Shown: piece by piece, positions 38,251 to 49,105 of the stretch
How the letters are laid out: each line of letters starts with the position of its first letter
Numbering within the stretch: position 1 is the stretch's first letter
Assembly: GCA_001767455.1 (NCBI GenBank)
Contig: MELC01000068.1
Coordinates: forward strand, 23,809-87,808
Direction: 5' to 3'
DNA: 64,000 bases
Source of the DNA: Acidobacteria bacterium RIFCSPLOWO2_12_FULL_66_21
GTDB taxonomy: Bacteria > Acidobacteriota > Vicinamibacteria > Vicinamibacterales > 2-12-FULL-66-21
Notes under the pieces: model-generated
Told to the model about the DNA's origin: nothing
Database searches by the model: none
What the model saw: only the letters and a program-made list of their open reading frames with translations
Program-made: the position numbers and the translations under genes

Positions 38251-40254
38251 GTGATTGGGACGCGGACCCGAGTCCAGCACGTCGCGGCGGTCGCCGGGTG
38301 GGTCACCCTCCTGGTGCCACTTGTGGTCGTGCTGCTGTCGCTGGCTATCTCGTCCGACAGCAACTGGACCGTGCGAGCGGCTCTGGCCGGATTCGGCATC
38401 CTCGCGGTCGCCCGACCGGCTGCGGCTCTCCTCGTGGCGACCGCGCTGATCGGCTTCGGGGGCATCCTGTCTCACCTCGCCGGGGTTCCGTCCCTGCGTC
38501 TCACCGAAGCCCTCGTCGTCACTTGTGTCGCGGGGTGTGTCCTCCGAGCGCTCCCGCCCGGCGGCCGGTTTCGACGTGCGCTGACCGGCCAGATCTCAGC
38601 GCCGATCGCGCTGTTCGCGATTGCGGCCGTGGCCTCCATGACGGTGTGGCTGCGCGTTCAGCAAGTCGAGACCGGATTCGCGCCGGCGTTCGTCAAGTCG
38701 CTGCTCCGGTTCGCGACCCGCGGCTATTTCGGCGAGCCCGGCGACTTCGGGCTGATGGTCTCGACCGCCGTCATTCTCGAAGGTCTGGCCTTGTACGTCG
38801 CCGTCGGCGTGCTCTGTCGAGTGAACGCCACCTTCTTCAAGCAAGCGCTGCGCATGTTCGCACTGGGCGGCGCCGGCCTCGCGGTGATGAGCGTCGTTCG
38901 CCTGGCGGAAATCCACCTTCGCAATCCGAACGCGATCGCGTTCCTGCGGACGACCCCCGACGGGCTCCGGATCTCGCCCCAGATACCGGACTACATCGCT
39001 GCCGGCTCGTACTTCTCGCTGTGCTGGCTGATCGCGCTGGGCGTCGCCGTCGCGGCGCCCGGGCGCCGGCTCCTGTGGCTGGCGGCGGGTGCGCCTCTGG
39101 TGGCCGCGCTCTACTTGACAGGCTCACGCTCGGTCATCGCCGCCGCGCTCGTGGGAATCATCGTGCTGGGGCCCGTCATCGTGCGCCTCGGGACCTCCTC
39201 GGCTCGCGCTGTCCTTGCGGTCGCGCTCCTCGCCGTCACCCTCATGGTCGCGTGTTACCCCCAGTTGACCGGTCGTGACGTCGCGGGCGACATGGCGCAG
39301 CGGTCGCTTCAGGTACGAGTCGAGCTGGCCCAAACGAGCCTTCGCATCATCGCGGTACGGCCGCTGTTCGGCGTTGGCATCGCCCGGTACCACCTTTTCT
39401 CCGAGCGCCTCGCTTCGCCGGAGCTGAAGGCCATGTTTCCAGCCCGCAAGACCGCGCACAACGATTTCCTGCGCGTGGGTGCGGAGCTGGGCCTCGTGGG
39501 TCTGGCCTGCTTTCTCTGGATCCTTGCCGCCGCGGTCCGATCGATCTGGCGGGCTCTTCGGGCGACACGCGACGCGCGCCTCGCCGGTCTCGCCGGCGGG
39601 CTCGTCGCCTTCCTCGTGACGAGCCTGGTCAGCAACCCTCTCATCGTCCGCGACGTGTCTTACGCGTTCTGGATTGCCCTCGGTCTTGCCGTCGCGCATT
39701 CCAACGCGCGACTGCAGCCGCCGCCTGACGTGCCCGAAAGGACGACACCTGGTTTCGTCCAGCCACACGGGCCCGTCCGCACATCGCCGTGGCTGTCGAG
39801 GATCGCGGTGCTGGTGGCGGCCCTGCTGGTCCTCTCGATTCCGTTCCGCGCCAGGCAGGAGCTTGCGGCCATCGACATGACGCACCTGAGCTACGGCCTC
39901 TTCGAGTGGGAGACGGACCAGACTGGGACGCCATTTCGTTGGTCTGGTCCTCACGCAACGCTCTTCGTCGACGGCAAGGCCCAACTCGTCGAGATCGCGT
40001 TGGGTTGCGTGGCGTTCCCTTCGGGCTCACAATCTCAGGTCGAAATCCGGGTCGACGGTCAGCTGGCCAATCGCGTCGTTGTCGGCCCCGACTGGCAACG
40101 GCTGCACACGCTCCTTCCGGCCGGCCGATCGGCACATCCTCACCGCATCGATCTTCATGTCTCACCGACCTGGGTACCGGCTGAGGTGTTTCCCGGCAGT
40201 TCGGACCCGCGCGTGATCGGAGTGAAAGTCGGCGAGCTCAAGGTGATCATGTAG
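38251..40254 (+). CDS. O-antigen ligase-type membrane protein with a C-terminal beta domain
   Basis: 667 residues beginning at GTG. About 12 membrane segments cover residues 1-480, and the Wzy_C/ligase-type loop reads ARKTAHNDFLRVGAELGLVG. Such enzymes move a polymer from undecaprenyl diphosphate to a lipid A core or polymerise it. The last about 140 residues (from about 528) are a soluble, aromatic beta-rich region (HLSYGLFEWETDQTGTPFRW, QVEIRVDGQLANRVVVGPDW) after another hydrophobic segment. This tail is not part of standard ligases and may bind sugar. It opens the glycan block. Confidence 0.8.
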   Translation: MIGTRTRVQHVAAVAGWVTLLVPLVVVLLSLAISSDSNWTVRAALAGFGILAVARPAAALLVATALIGFGGILSHLAGVPSLRLTEALVVTCVAGCVLRALPPGGRFRRALTGQISAPIALFAIAAVASMTVWLRVQQVETGFAPAFVKSLLRFATRGYFGEPGDFGLMVSTAVILEGLALYVAVGVLCRVNATFFKQALRMFALGGAGLAVMSVVRLAEIHLRNPNAIAFLRTTPDGLRISPQIPDYIAAGSYFSLCWLIALGVAVAAPGRRLLWLAAGAPLVAALYLTGSRSVIAAALVGIIVLGPVIVRLGTSSARAVLAVALLAVTLMVACYPQLTGRDVAGDMAQRSLQVRVELAQTSLRIIAVRPLFGVGIARYHLFSERLASPELKAMFPARKTAHNDFLRVGAELGLVGLACFLWILAAAVRSIWRALRATRDARLAGLAGGLVAFLVTSLVSNPLIVRDVSYAFWIALGLAVAHSNARLQPPPDVPERTTPGFVQPHGPVRTSPWLSRIAVLVAALLVLSIPFRARQELAAIDMTHLSYGLFEWETDQTGTPFRWSGPHATLFVDGKAQLVEIALGCVAFPSGSQSQVEIRVDGQLANRVVVGPDWQRLHTLLPAGRSAHPHRIDLHVSPTWVPAEVFPGSSDPRVIGVKVGELKVIM

Positions 40255-40273
40255 TGACCGTGACGACTCTCCG

Positions 40274-41257
40274 CTAACGTGCGCGCTTCTCGCGGCGCTT
40301 GAGCGTGAGCCAGGCGCGGTGCATCAGCGGTGCGAGCTGGCGGTCGGAGACCTTGCGGGCAGCCTGGATGCGGCGGCGGGCGCGCAGCGCTTCCGGCAGG
40401 CCCCTGAGGGCGGCGATCTTCCCGCGGACGGCCGGGCCGGCGAGGCCCGATCGCGCGTAGTGCGCCAGGCCCGCGAGCGAGTAGACGACGTGCGCCGGAG
40501 CGGTGGTGATGATCGCCGGCCACGGGGTGTTTTGGATCCAGGTCCACTCCAGGTTGCGCTGGCCGTGGAAGACCGCGCTCGGGCTGCGGACGCCGAGCGT
40601 CGCGCCGCCCGCATGCCGGACGATCGCGTCGGCGGCGTACCAGCAGCCGTAGCCGCGCAGCCGCGCGCGGTACGAGAGGTCGACGTCTTCGTAGACGGCA
40701 AAGAACGATTCGTCGAACCCCTCCAGCTCCTCGAACACCGCGCGCCGAATCATGAACGCGGCGCCGCACGCGCCGAACACCTCCTGCGACTGCTCGAACT
40801 CGATCGCCGGCGCCCCGTGTCCGCGCTTGAAGGCGCCGCCGGCGCGCAAGTAACCATCGCCGGCACTGTCGAGCGTCTGGGGAGCGTCCATGAGCACGAT
40901 GCGCGACGTGATCAGCGCATGTCCGGGATGCGCGAGGGCCGCCGCATGCAGGCGCCCCAGCCAGTCCGGTGCGGCGCCGGTGTCGTTGTTGAGGAACGCC
41001 AGCCACCCGCCGCGCGCCGCGCGGGCCCCTTCGTTGTTACCGCCGGTGTAGCCGAGATTCCTGCCGGTTTCGATGAGGAGCACGTCAGGGTACTGCGCGC
41101 GCACGAGCGCCGGGGAGCCATCGCTCGACCCGTTGTCGACGACGATGGTCTCGAAGGGGGGCGCGCCGCGCTGAGCGGCAACGGCAGCGAGACATCGCGG
41201 CAGCCACTCGCGGCCGTTGTGATTGAGGATGATGACGGAGATAGCGGGAACGGTCAT
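40274..41257 (-). CDS. Family 2 glycosyltransferase (rhamnosyl-type)
   Basis: 327 residues from MTVPAISVIILNHNGREWLP; the frame upstream is spurious. The GT-A fold shows VVDNGSSDGSPALVRAQYP, RNLGYTGGNNEGARAARGGW and the metal site FLNNDTGAAPDW. The family string FEELEGFDESFFAVYEDVDL is present. It probably adds a deoxyhexose or hexose to a growing O-chain. It is convergent with the ligase gene and divergent from the next gene. Confidence 0.88.
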   Translation of the reverse strand: MTVPAISVIILNHNGREWLPRCLAAVAAQRGAPPFETIVVDNGSSDGSPALVRAQYPDVLLIETGRNLGYTGGNNEGARAARGGWLAFLNNDTGAAPDWLGRLHAAALAHPGHALITSRIVLMDAPQTLDSAGDGYLRAGGAFKRGHGAPAIEFEQSQEVFGACGAAFMIRRAVFEELEGFDESFFAVYEDVDLSYRARLRGYGCWYAADAIVRHAGGATLGVRSPSAVFHGQRNLEWTWIQNTPWPAIITTAPAHVVYSLAGLAHYARSGLAGPAVRGKIAALRGLPEALRARRRIQAARKVSDRQLAPLMHRAWLTLKRREKRAR

Positions 41258-41372
41258 GCGGTGAGCCCGTGCCGAGTGTATTACGATCGGGGGTCGCAGC
41301 AGGGCACTCGGACTAAAATGGGCCGCGCCCGCTTGGGCGTGTGCGCCGCCGTCCTGAACGACACCAGCCCTG

Positions 41373-43628
41373 ATGACGCTGAAACCGCCCTCCGTGCGCC
41401 CCCGTCCAGCGTGGTCCGACATTCTGAGCGGCCTGCAGTCGCTGAGGCTCGAACGCACGCCTTTGCGGTTTCTGCCAGCCGATTCGGTCAGCGGTGTCTG
41501 GACCGGTCTGTCGCTCCACGGACAGGCGCGCGAATCACTTCGAGGCGCGACCCCGCTGCGGGCCGCATGGCACGCGTATGCGCTGCCAGGCTCGAGGGTG
41601 CGCGCCTGGTGCGCGCGGCTGGATTCCGAGGGACCGTCGGATCTCATCCGCGCCGTCATCGACGTTCGACAGACCGACAGAACATGGCAGGCGATTGCAG
41701 AGGTGCGCACGGCGGGCCGCTGGCACGAAGTTCGACTCGATCTTCCCGGTGGCGTGCGCGGGGAGATCGAGATCGATCTCTCCGCGGCGTCGACCGCGAG
41801 TGCGTCCGCCGCCTGGGGGGATCCGGCACTCGAGCGGCGGCGGACGCTCGCAGAACTTCTGAGAGCCGCGCTGGCGGCGGTCCGCGGTCTCGGCATTCGC
41901 GGGCTCGCCAGGCGTGCGGCGTCGATTGCGCGCGAGGCCGAAGACACCGAACGGTACCGCCGTCACCTCTGCGCGTCGCGCGAGCGGCCTGAAGCGCGGG
42001 ACACCGCCTCTGGCGCGGACGCGGCAGGGGGCCCGGCGCCGCTCGTCAGCATCATCACTCCCGTCTTCAATACCGACGCGATCCTGCTCCGCCGCGCGAT
42101 TGAGTCCGTGCGGCAGCAGACATGCCCGCGATGGGAGTTGTGCCTGTCCGACGACGGGTCCACGAGCCCGGAGACGCGGGCGGTGCTGGACTCCGCGCGC
42201 GCGGACCCGCGGGTTCGGGTCGTGCGGTCCGACACCAACCGCGGAATCGTGGACGCCTCGAACGCGGCGCTCGCGTGCGCGACCGGCGAGTTCGTCGGGT
42301 TGATGGATCACGATGACGAGCTGTACCCCGAGGCGCTCGCGGAAGTGCTCGCGCGGCTTCGCGCGCAGCCGTCGCCCGACATCGTCTACACGGACGAGGA
42401 CAAGATCGATCTCTCGGGTCTGCGCGGCCAGCCGCACTTCAAGCCGGACTGGTCGCCCGAATTGCTGCGCTCCTGCATGTACACGTCGCACTTCACCGTC
42501 ATGCGGCGTTCGCTCGTCGAGGGTCTCGGCGGATTCCGGCCGGGCTATGAGGGGGCCCAGGATTACGACCTGATGCTGCGAGCCGTCGAGCGCACCGATC
42601 GCATTGCGCACGTCCCCCGGGTGCTGTACGGGTGGCGCACGACGCCGCAATCGGCCGCCAGCTCGCAGCTGGCAAAGCCGTGGGCCGTGCGGGCGGCACG
42701 CCGAGCGCTGGAGGATGCGATCCGGCGCGAGGGAGTCGCGGCGGCGGTTGTGTCCGCCGGCGCAGCCGGGCACTTCCGCGTCAAGTACGCCATTGCCGGC
42801 GCACCGCTGGTGTCGGTTCTCGTCGTCCGATCCCGCGAGGCGCACGACACGTCACCGGCCGACAGCCTCGTTCAGTGCGTGAGGGCGATCGCCCGGCACA
42901 CCCCTTCGCCCGCGTACGAAATCATCGTCGCCGGCGGAGACGGGCTTTCCGCGGCGTCGGACGTGGCGCTGGCCCGCACGCGCCACACGGTGCTGCCGCC
43001 CGGAGGGACCGCAGCGGAATGGACCAACCGTGCGGTTCGCAGCGCCGCCGGCGATCACCTCCTGATCCTCCACGGCGAGGTCGAGCCATTCGAACCGGAC
43101 TGGCTCGATGCAATGCTGGAGTTCTCCCAGCGGGAAGAGGTGGGAGCCGTCGGCGCATTTCTGTGGACGGCGGACGGCCGCATCGCGCACGGCGGGATCA
43201 TTCTGGGCGCCGAGCGGCTGGGCGCAAACGCCTTCGAAGGGGAACCGGTCTGGACGCGGGGCCACATGTCGAACGCGCTGGACATCCGCGACGTTGCGGC
43301 CGTGAGCGGAGCCTGCCTGATGACACGCCGCTCGGTGTTCGATCGCGTGGGGGGACTGGACGAGGCGCTCGGCCGCGATCTCTACGATGTCGACTACAGC
43401 CTGCGCGTCCGGCAGGCGGGCTACCGCGTCGTGGTCACGCCCCACGCGCGGCTGCGGCACCTCGCGGCGCGGACCGCGCCCGGGGGATGGTGGCCTGAGG
43501 ACGTGGCGCGGCTGCGCACCAGGTGGGGCGCCGCGCTCGAGACCGATCCGTACTACAACCCGAACTTCGATCGGAGCGAAGCCGGTTACCGGCTGCCGCC
43601 TGTCGCCCCTACTTGTCGATCGATGTGA
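41373..43628 (+). CDS. Two-domain family 2 glycosyltransferase with one degenerate domain
   Basis: 751 residues. Residues 1-200 have no recognised fold, with a beta-rich part (SVSGVWTGLSLHGQARES). The first GT-A domain (about 224-470) has ITPVFNTDAILLRRAIESVR, the NRGIVDASNAALACATGEFV loop and an intact metal site MDHDDELYPEALAEV (about 311-316). The second GT-A domain (about 480-751) has no matching DXD: the position reads LILHGEVEPFEPDW, so it may be inactive or only structural. It overlaps the lipoprotein gene by 20 bases tail to tail. Confidence 0.85.
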   Translation: MTLKPPSVRPRPAWSDILSGLQSLRLERTPLRFLPADSVSGVWTGLSLHGQARESLRGATPLRAAWHAYALPGSRVRAWCARLDSEGPSDLIRAVIDVRQTDRTWQAIAEVRTAGRWHEVRLDLPGGVRGEIEIDLSAASTASASAAWGDPALERRRTLAELLRAALAAVRGLGIRGLARRAASIAREAEDTERYRRHLCASRERPEARDTASGADAAGGPAPLVSIITPVFNTDAILLRRAIESVRQQTCPRWELCLSDDGSTSPETRAVLDSARADPRVRVVRSDTNRGIVDASNAALACATGEFVGLMDHDDELYPEALAEVLARLRAQPSPDIVYTDEDKIDLSGLRGQPHFKPDWSPELLRSCMYTSHFTVMRRSLVEGLGGFRPGYEGAQDYDLMLRAVERTDRIAHVPRVLYGWRTTPQSAASSQLAKPWAVRAARRALEDAIRREGVAAAVVSAGAAGHFRVKYAIAGAPLVSVLVVRSREAHDTSPADSLVQCVRAIARHTPSPAYEIIVAGGDGLSAASDVALARTRHTVLPPGGTAAEWTNRAVRSAAGDHLLILHGEVEPFEPDWLDAMLEFSQREEVGAVGAFLWTADGRIAHGGIILGAERLGANAFEGEPVWTRGHMSNALDIRDVAAVSGACLMTRRSVFDRVGGLDEALGRDLYDVDYSLRVRQAGYRVVVTPHARLRHLAARTAPGGWWPEDVARLRTRWGAALETDPYYNPNFDRSEAGYRLPPVAPTCRSM

Positions 43629-44067
43629 TCGCGAGCGTTCCGATATCGCGCGTCGCGCCGTCAGTATCGACAGCCTGTGCGATCAACGTGTGCGGTCCGG
43701 GGACATAGAAGACTACCGAGGTGGTCCAGCCGTGGAGGTGCGTGCCGCGCGCGTACTGAGGGTAGGCCTTGCTGACGTCCGGCCGGGCGGTGTTCAGTTG
43801 CACGACCTCGGCGATGTGCGCATCCACGTAAAGACGAACTTCGCGAATGCCACGGTCGTCGAGCGCCCACCCGGCGAACATCACCTGCGTCGGCACCTGC
43901 GCCCCCTGGGTCGGCGTGTCGATGAGACCGAACGGCAGTTCGTTCGCCGGATCGAGGACGTGTTCCGCCTTTGTGCGGCCACCGCACGCCGCCGCGAGCG
44001 CGCCGGCGAGGCCGACACAGGCAAGTCGGATGGCCACCCGGTTGAATCGTGCCCAGTCACGTCGCAT
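43609..44067 (-). CDS. Small predicted lipoprotein with an Ig-like domain
   Basis: 152 residues from the ATG at 44067 (a GTG one codon earlier is possible). The N-terminus MRRDWARFNRVAIRLACVGL ends in a lipobox-like AAAC at Cys28. The mature part is one beta domain (MFAGWALDDRGIREVRLYVD; GTHLHGWTTSVVFYVPGPHT). The string GWALDDRGI and the V-R-L-Y-V-D strand resemble bacterial Ig-like domains. It could be a surface accessory of the glycan system. It lies convergent to one glycosyltransferase gene and divergent from another. Confidence 0.75.
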   Translation of the reverse strand: MRRDWARFNRVAIRLACVGLAGALAAACGGRTKAEHVLDPANELPFGLIDTPTQGAQVPTQVMFAGWALDDRGIREVRLYVDAHIAEVVQLNTARPDVSKAYPQYARGTHLHGWTTSVVFYVPGPHTLIAQAVDTDGATRDIGTLAITSIDK

Positions 44068-44105
44068 CACGGCAAATCTCTCATCCGGCGAAACGCTCGC
44101 TGCCG

Positions 44106-44133
44106 TTGGCCGGACGCGCGGCCATGGTACAAT
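44106..44133 (+). promoter_or_regulatory. Possible promoter for the two-domain glycosyltransferase
   Basis: TTGGCC (44106-44111), 16 bases, then TACAAT (44128-44133) with the extended -10 TGG just before it. Transcription would start about 18 bases before the ATG at 44158. Confidence 0.5.
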
Positions 44134-44157
44134 TGGCGCTCGCCAAGCCCACTGTCA

Positions 44158-46680
44158 ATGCCGAATTCCCCCACAGTATCGATCCTGGTCCTGAACTGCA
44201 ACGGGCGGGCACACCTCGAGACCTGCCTGCCGACGGTCGATGCGCAAGTGTATCCGAAAGAGCGCGTTCGTATCGAGGTGATCGACAACGGTTCGACGGA
44301 CGGGTCGTTGGAATTGCTGCGCGACCGCTTTCCGCGGGTCGTCGTCCACGCCTTCGATCGCAACCGCGGATTTGCCCCTGCGTACGACGACGTCGCGCGA
44401 GGCAGCGACAGCGACTTCCTCGTGTTCCTGAATAACGACACGAAGGTGGAACCGACCTGGCTCGCCGAGCTGATCGCCGCGTCCGAGCGTACCGGCGCCC
44501 ACGCCGTGGCCTCGCGCATCCTCGATTGGAACGGCGAACGGATCGACTTCGTCGGCGGGCTCGTTTCGTTCATCGGCCATTCGTGGCAGCGGTGCACCGG
44601 GGAGCCAGCGGCCGCGTCAGGAACGGAGGACGAGCGGCTGCTCTTCGCGTGTGGCGGGTCGATGTTGATTTCACGCGAGGCGTACATGGACGCCGGGGGG
44701 TTCGACCGCGACTTCTTCGCGTACTTCGAGGACGTGGACCTCGGCTGGCGGCTGGCGCTGCTCGGCTACGACACGGTCCTGGCGTCACGTGCCGTGACGT
44801 ATCACCGCCTGCACGGCACGGCCGGCCGCGTCGCCTTCGCCCAGAGGCTCCGGCTGTACGAGCGCAACGCGCTGGCGATGCTCTACAAGAACTACGAGGA
44901 CGAGACGCTCAGACGTGTGCTGCCGTCGGCCATCGCGCTGTCGCTCCTGCGGGGACTGGCGCACAGCGGGATCGATCCGCGCACGTTCGCCGTCGGAGCG
45001 CCGCAGGTGCCGGTGCTCGACGTCACCGCGCGCACGCTCGTGCATCTGTTTGCGCTCGAAGACTTCGGCCAGCAACTGCCCGAATTGAACCGGAAGCGGC
45101 GGGAGATCCAGCAGCGCCGCCGGCGCTCCGACCGAGATCTCTTTCCGCTCTTTGGCGATCCCTTCCGTCTTCACGAGGGCGGCGCTTACGAAGCGGTCGC
45201 GCGCGCGTTCATCCGGGATTTCGATCTGGAGCCGCTCTTCGCGGGCGAGGCGCCGACGCCCGCGACGAGCGGGGCCATCGGCGGTGCATCTCCCGACGAG
45301 CCCGTCACGATCTCGGTCCGTCCATCGACGGTATCCGTGATCGTGCTGACCGTGCTGGGCCAGCCGCACCTGGCCGACTGTCTCTCATCGCTGCGCGCGC
45401 AGACGTATCCGGGCGAGCAGATCGAGATCCTGGTCGTCGACAACGAGTCGCCGGTCGATCCCGCGCCGCTCGTGGAGCAGTACTATCCGGGCGCACGGGT
45501 CGTGAGGGTCGGGAAGAACGCGGGGTTCTCCGGTGGCAACAACGTCGGCGCGCGCGCCGCCACCGGTGAATACCTGGTCTTCCTGAACGACGACACCCGC
45601 GTGCACCCGGACTGGCTGCGGGAGCTCGTCGAGACGGCCCAGCGCCGGCGGGCGGCAAGCGTCGGCAGCCGGATCCTGAGCTGGGACGGCTCGCTCATCG
45701 ACTTCGTCGGCGGCTCCGTGAACTGCGAGGGCAAAGGGTTTCAAATCGACATCGGACAGCCCGAAGCGGGACGGCATGGCGAGGAGCGTCCGCTCCTGTT
45801 CGCGTGCGGCGGAGCCATGCTCGTGCGCCGCGACGTGTTCCTCGAGTCGGGCGGCTGGGACGAGGGTGCGTTCGCGTACTACGAGGACGTGGAACTCGGC
45901 TGGCGGCTGTGGCTGCTCGGCCACGAAGTCTGGTTCTCGCCCAGGTCCATCGTCTATCACAAGCACCACGGTACGTGGGGCAAGTGGCCGGAGCCGCCCA
46001 GGCTGCGGCTGTACGAGCGGAACTCCCTGCGCATTTTGTACACGCACCTCGAACGGGAGACGCTGGAGCGTCTGCTGCCGACGGCGCTCCTCCTGGCGAC
46101 CGATCGGGTGCTTCTGGCCACCGATCTGAGCCGCGCGTCGCTGGGTGTGCTCGAACAACCCGCCTCGGAGCGCCGGGAGGGGCGTCCGCGCGCGTCGCTT
46201 CGCCGGCTCGCGCATCGTGCGAAGTCCGCCCTCGCGGGACGCGGCGTGACGAGGACGCGCACCATTCTGCAGAATCTCGGTCACCTCGGGATCCGCGGCC
46301 TGGCTGGCGCGGCGCGGGACGTCGCGCACGAGGCGGCGGCCATCCCGTTCGTATCGGGACGGGCGGTGTACCAGATCGAGCGCGGAGCCGTGACGACCTC
46401 GCTCGACGGCCGCACGGAGCCGATTCCGACCGGGGCCGCGGCCGCGCTCTGCGGCATCCACGATTTTCTGCTCGATGTGCCGCGCCTCAGCGAGCGCCGC
46501 CGTTTGCTGCAGTCGCGGAGACGCCGTACGGATCGCGACATCATCAGCCGGTTCGACGTGCACTGGCTGTCCCCGTGTGGCGCCCCCCGACAGATCGAGC
46601 ATGAGGAACTGAACCGCGCCATCATCGACTCGTTCGGCGTGGCGGAGCTCTCCCGCGCATGGCACGCACCCCGGTCTTGA
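44158..46680 (+). CDS. Tandem-domain family 2 glycosyltransferase
   Basis: 840 residues from MPNSPTVSILVLNCNGRAHL. It holds two complete GT-A domains, each with a metal site: FLNNDTKVEPTW (near residue 92) and FLNDDTRVHPDW (near residue 480). Each has FACGGSMLISRE or FACGGAMLVRRD and FEDVDLGWRLALLGYD or YEDVELGWRLWLLGHE. Each domain is followed by the same basic helical module (RREIQQRRRRSDRD; RRLLQSRRRRTDRD), so the whole unit is an internal duplication. It may add two residues in alternation. Its end overlaps the next gene by 22 bases. Confidence 0.88.
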   Translation: MPNSPTVSILVLNCNGRAHLETCLPTVDAQVYPKERVRIEVIDNGSTDGSLELLRDRFPRVVVHAFDRNRGFAPAYDDVARGSDSDFLVFLNNDTKVEPTWLAELIAASERTGAHAVASRILDWNGERIDFVGGLVSFIGHSWQRCTGEPAAASGTEDERLLFACGGSMLISREAYMDAGGFDRDFFAYFEDVDLGWRLALLGYDTVLASRAVTYHRLHGTAGRVAFAQRLRLYERNALAMLYKNYEDETLRRVLPSAIALSLLRGLAHSGIDPRTFAVGAPQVPVLDVTARTLVHLFALEDFGQQLPELNRKRREIQQRRRRSDRDLFPLFGDPFRLHEGGAYEAVARAFIRDFDLEPLFAGEAPTPATSGAIGGASPDEPVTISVRPSTVSVIVLTVLGQPHLADCLSSLRAQTYPGEQIEILVVDNESPVDPAPLVEQYYPGARVVRVGKNAGFSGGNNVGARAATGEYLVFLNDDTRVHPDWLRELVETAQRRRAASVGSRILSWDGSLIDFVGGSVNCEGKGFQIDIGQPEAGRHGEERPLLFACGGAMLVRRDVFLESGGWDEGAFAYYEDVELGWRLWLLGHEVWFSPRSIVYHKHHGTWGKWPEPPRLRLYERNSLRILYTHLERETLERLLPTALLLATDRVLLATDLSRASLGVLEQPASERREGRPRASLRRLAHRAKSALAGRGVTRTRTILQNLGHLGIRGLAGAARDVAHEAAAIPFVSGRAVYQIERGAVTTSLDGRTEPIPTGAAAALCGIHDFLLDVPRLSERRRLLQSRRRRTDRDIISRFDVHWLSPCGAPRQIEHEELNRAIIDSFGVAELSRAWHAPRS

Positions 46681-48031
46681 CCTCGCCGGCCGCGGTGCGC
46701 CTCGTACGGTTCGCCTCGCGCGCGTTGCCGATCCTGCTCGCGGCAGTCCCGCTCCTTTATCTCATCTGGTTCGCGCGAACGTTCTATGTGGACGTGCCCT
46801 TCTGGGATCAATGGGAGCTCGTGCCGAAACTCGACAAACTCGCCGCCGGCACACTCGGTGTGCAGGACCTCTGGTTTCAGCACAACGAGCACCGCCCGCT
46901 CTTTCCTGTCGTCCTGATGCTCGTGCTCGCCAGGCTCTCCGGCTGGAACATCGCCTGGGAGATCGCCGCGAACGTGATCTTCGGCCTCGGCATATTCATC
47001 GTCTTCGCGCGCGCGCTGGAAACGGCGCCCGGCGGCAGCCCGCGGTGGCTGCTGCCGTTCTTCGCCGCGCTGATATTCTCCCCGGCGCAGTGGGAGAACT
47101 GGCTGTGGGGCTGGCAGATCTCCGTGCTGATGGGCGTCTGTTCGGCGCTCCTCGGTCTGTACCTGACGGCGACGCTCGCGCGGGACCGCTGGCGATTTGT
47201 CGGAGCGCTGGGCTGCGGGGTGTGGAGCACGTTCTCGTTTGCCGCCGGGCTCGTCTACTGGCCGGTTGGCCTGTCGGCGATTCTTGCCGGTACGCGCGAT
47301 GGGCGCGTGCGGCGTGCGGCAGCATGGGCGCTCGTCGCAGCGCTGACGATTGCCGCCTACTTCCACGGCTACGTGCAGCCCGCGCAGCCGTCGCTGCTGT
47401 CGAGCTTCTCGTCGTGGGATCGGTTCCGCACGCTGCTGGTGTATACGGCCTCTTACCTTGGGGCGCCGGTCGCCGCTTACAGCGAGCCGGCGGCGGCGGT
47501 GGTGGGCGCCGCGGGCGCGCTGGCGTTCGGACTCCTCGTCGCGGGACTCTGGCGATCGAAGCCGGTGCCCGCCGTGCTCTTCCCGATGCTCGTGGCCCTC
47601 CAGGCGGTCGGGATCGCCTCCCTGTCCGCGCTCGGGCGAGCGTGGGTCGGGAGCGGCCAGGCGCTCGCCCCGCGATACATGACGGTGACGGCCCCCTTCT
47701 GGTGCGCTCTGGCGGCCATGGCCGTCCTGCTGGTCCGCACCCGGCCGTCTGCCGTTGGTCGGCGTGCGAGGATGGCGGTCGTCACCGTGACGTTGCTCGC
47801 GGTGCTCGCGTCATCGGCCCGGACCGAGTACGTTGGGCGGCCTTACGCGGCCGCGCGGAGCGGTTACCTGCGCATAGCGCGGCTCGGTCTCATCATCGGG
47901 CGGAGCGAAACGCTGCTGGCGTGGCTGTACCCCGACCCGCGGATCGTCCGCCAGCGCCGTGCTATTCTTCGCATGCTTCATCTGTCCGTGTTCAGAGATT
48001 CATCTGATTCATCCATCCGCCCGGGCGTCAT

Positions 48032-48035
<4 letters not shown>
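46659..48035 (+). CDS. Polytopic membrane protein, possible GT-C glycosyltransferase
   Basis: 458 residues with about 10-12 membrane helices. The loop after the first helix reads [20 protein letters not shown]; an acidic residue in the first external loop is where GT-C enzymes have their catalytic Asp. Another loop has [16 protein letters not shown]. It might add a sugar from a polyprenyl phosphate donor. It starts inside the end of the tandem glycosyltransferase gene and overlaps the epimerase gene by four bases, so all three are one unit. Confidence 0.7.
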
Positions 48036-49104
<1,069 letters not shown>

Positions 49105-49105
<1 letters not shown>

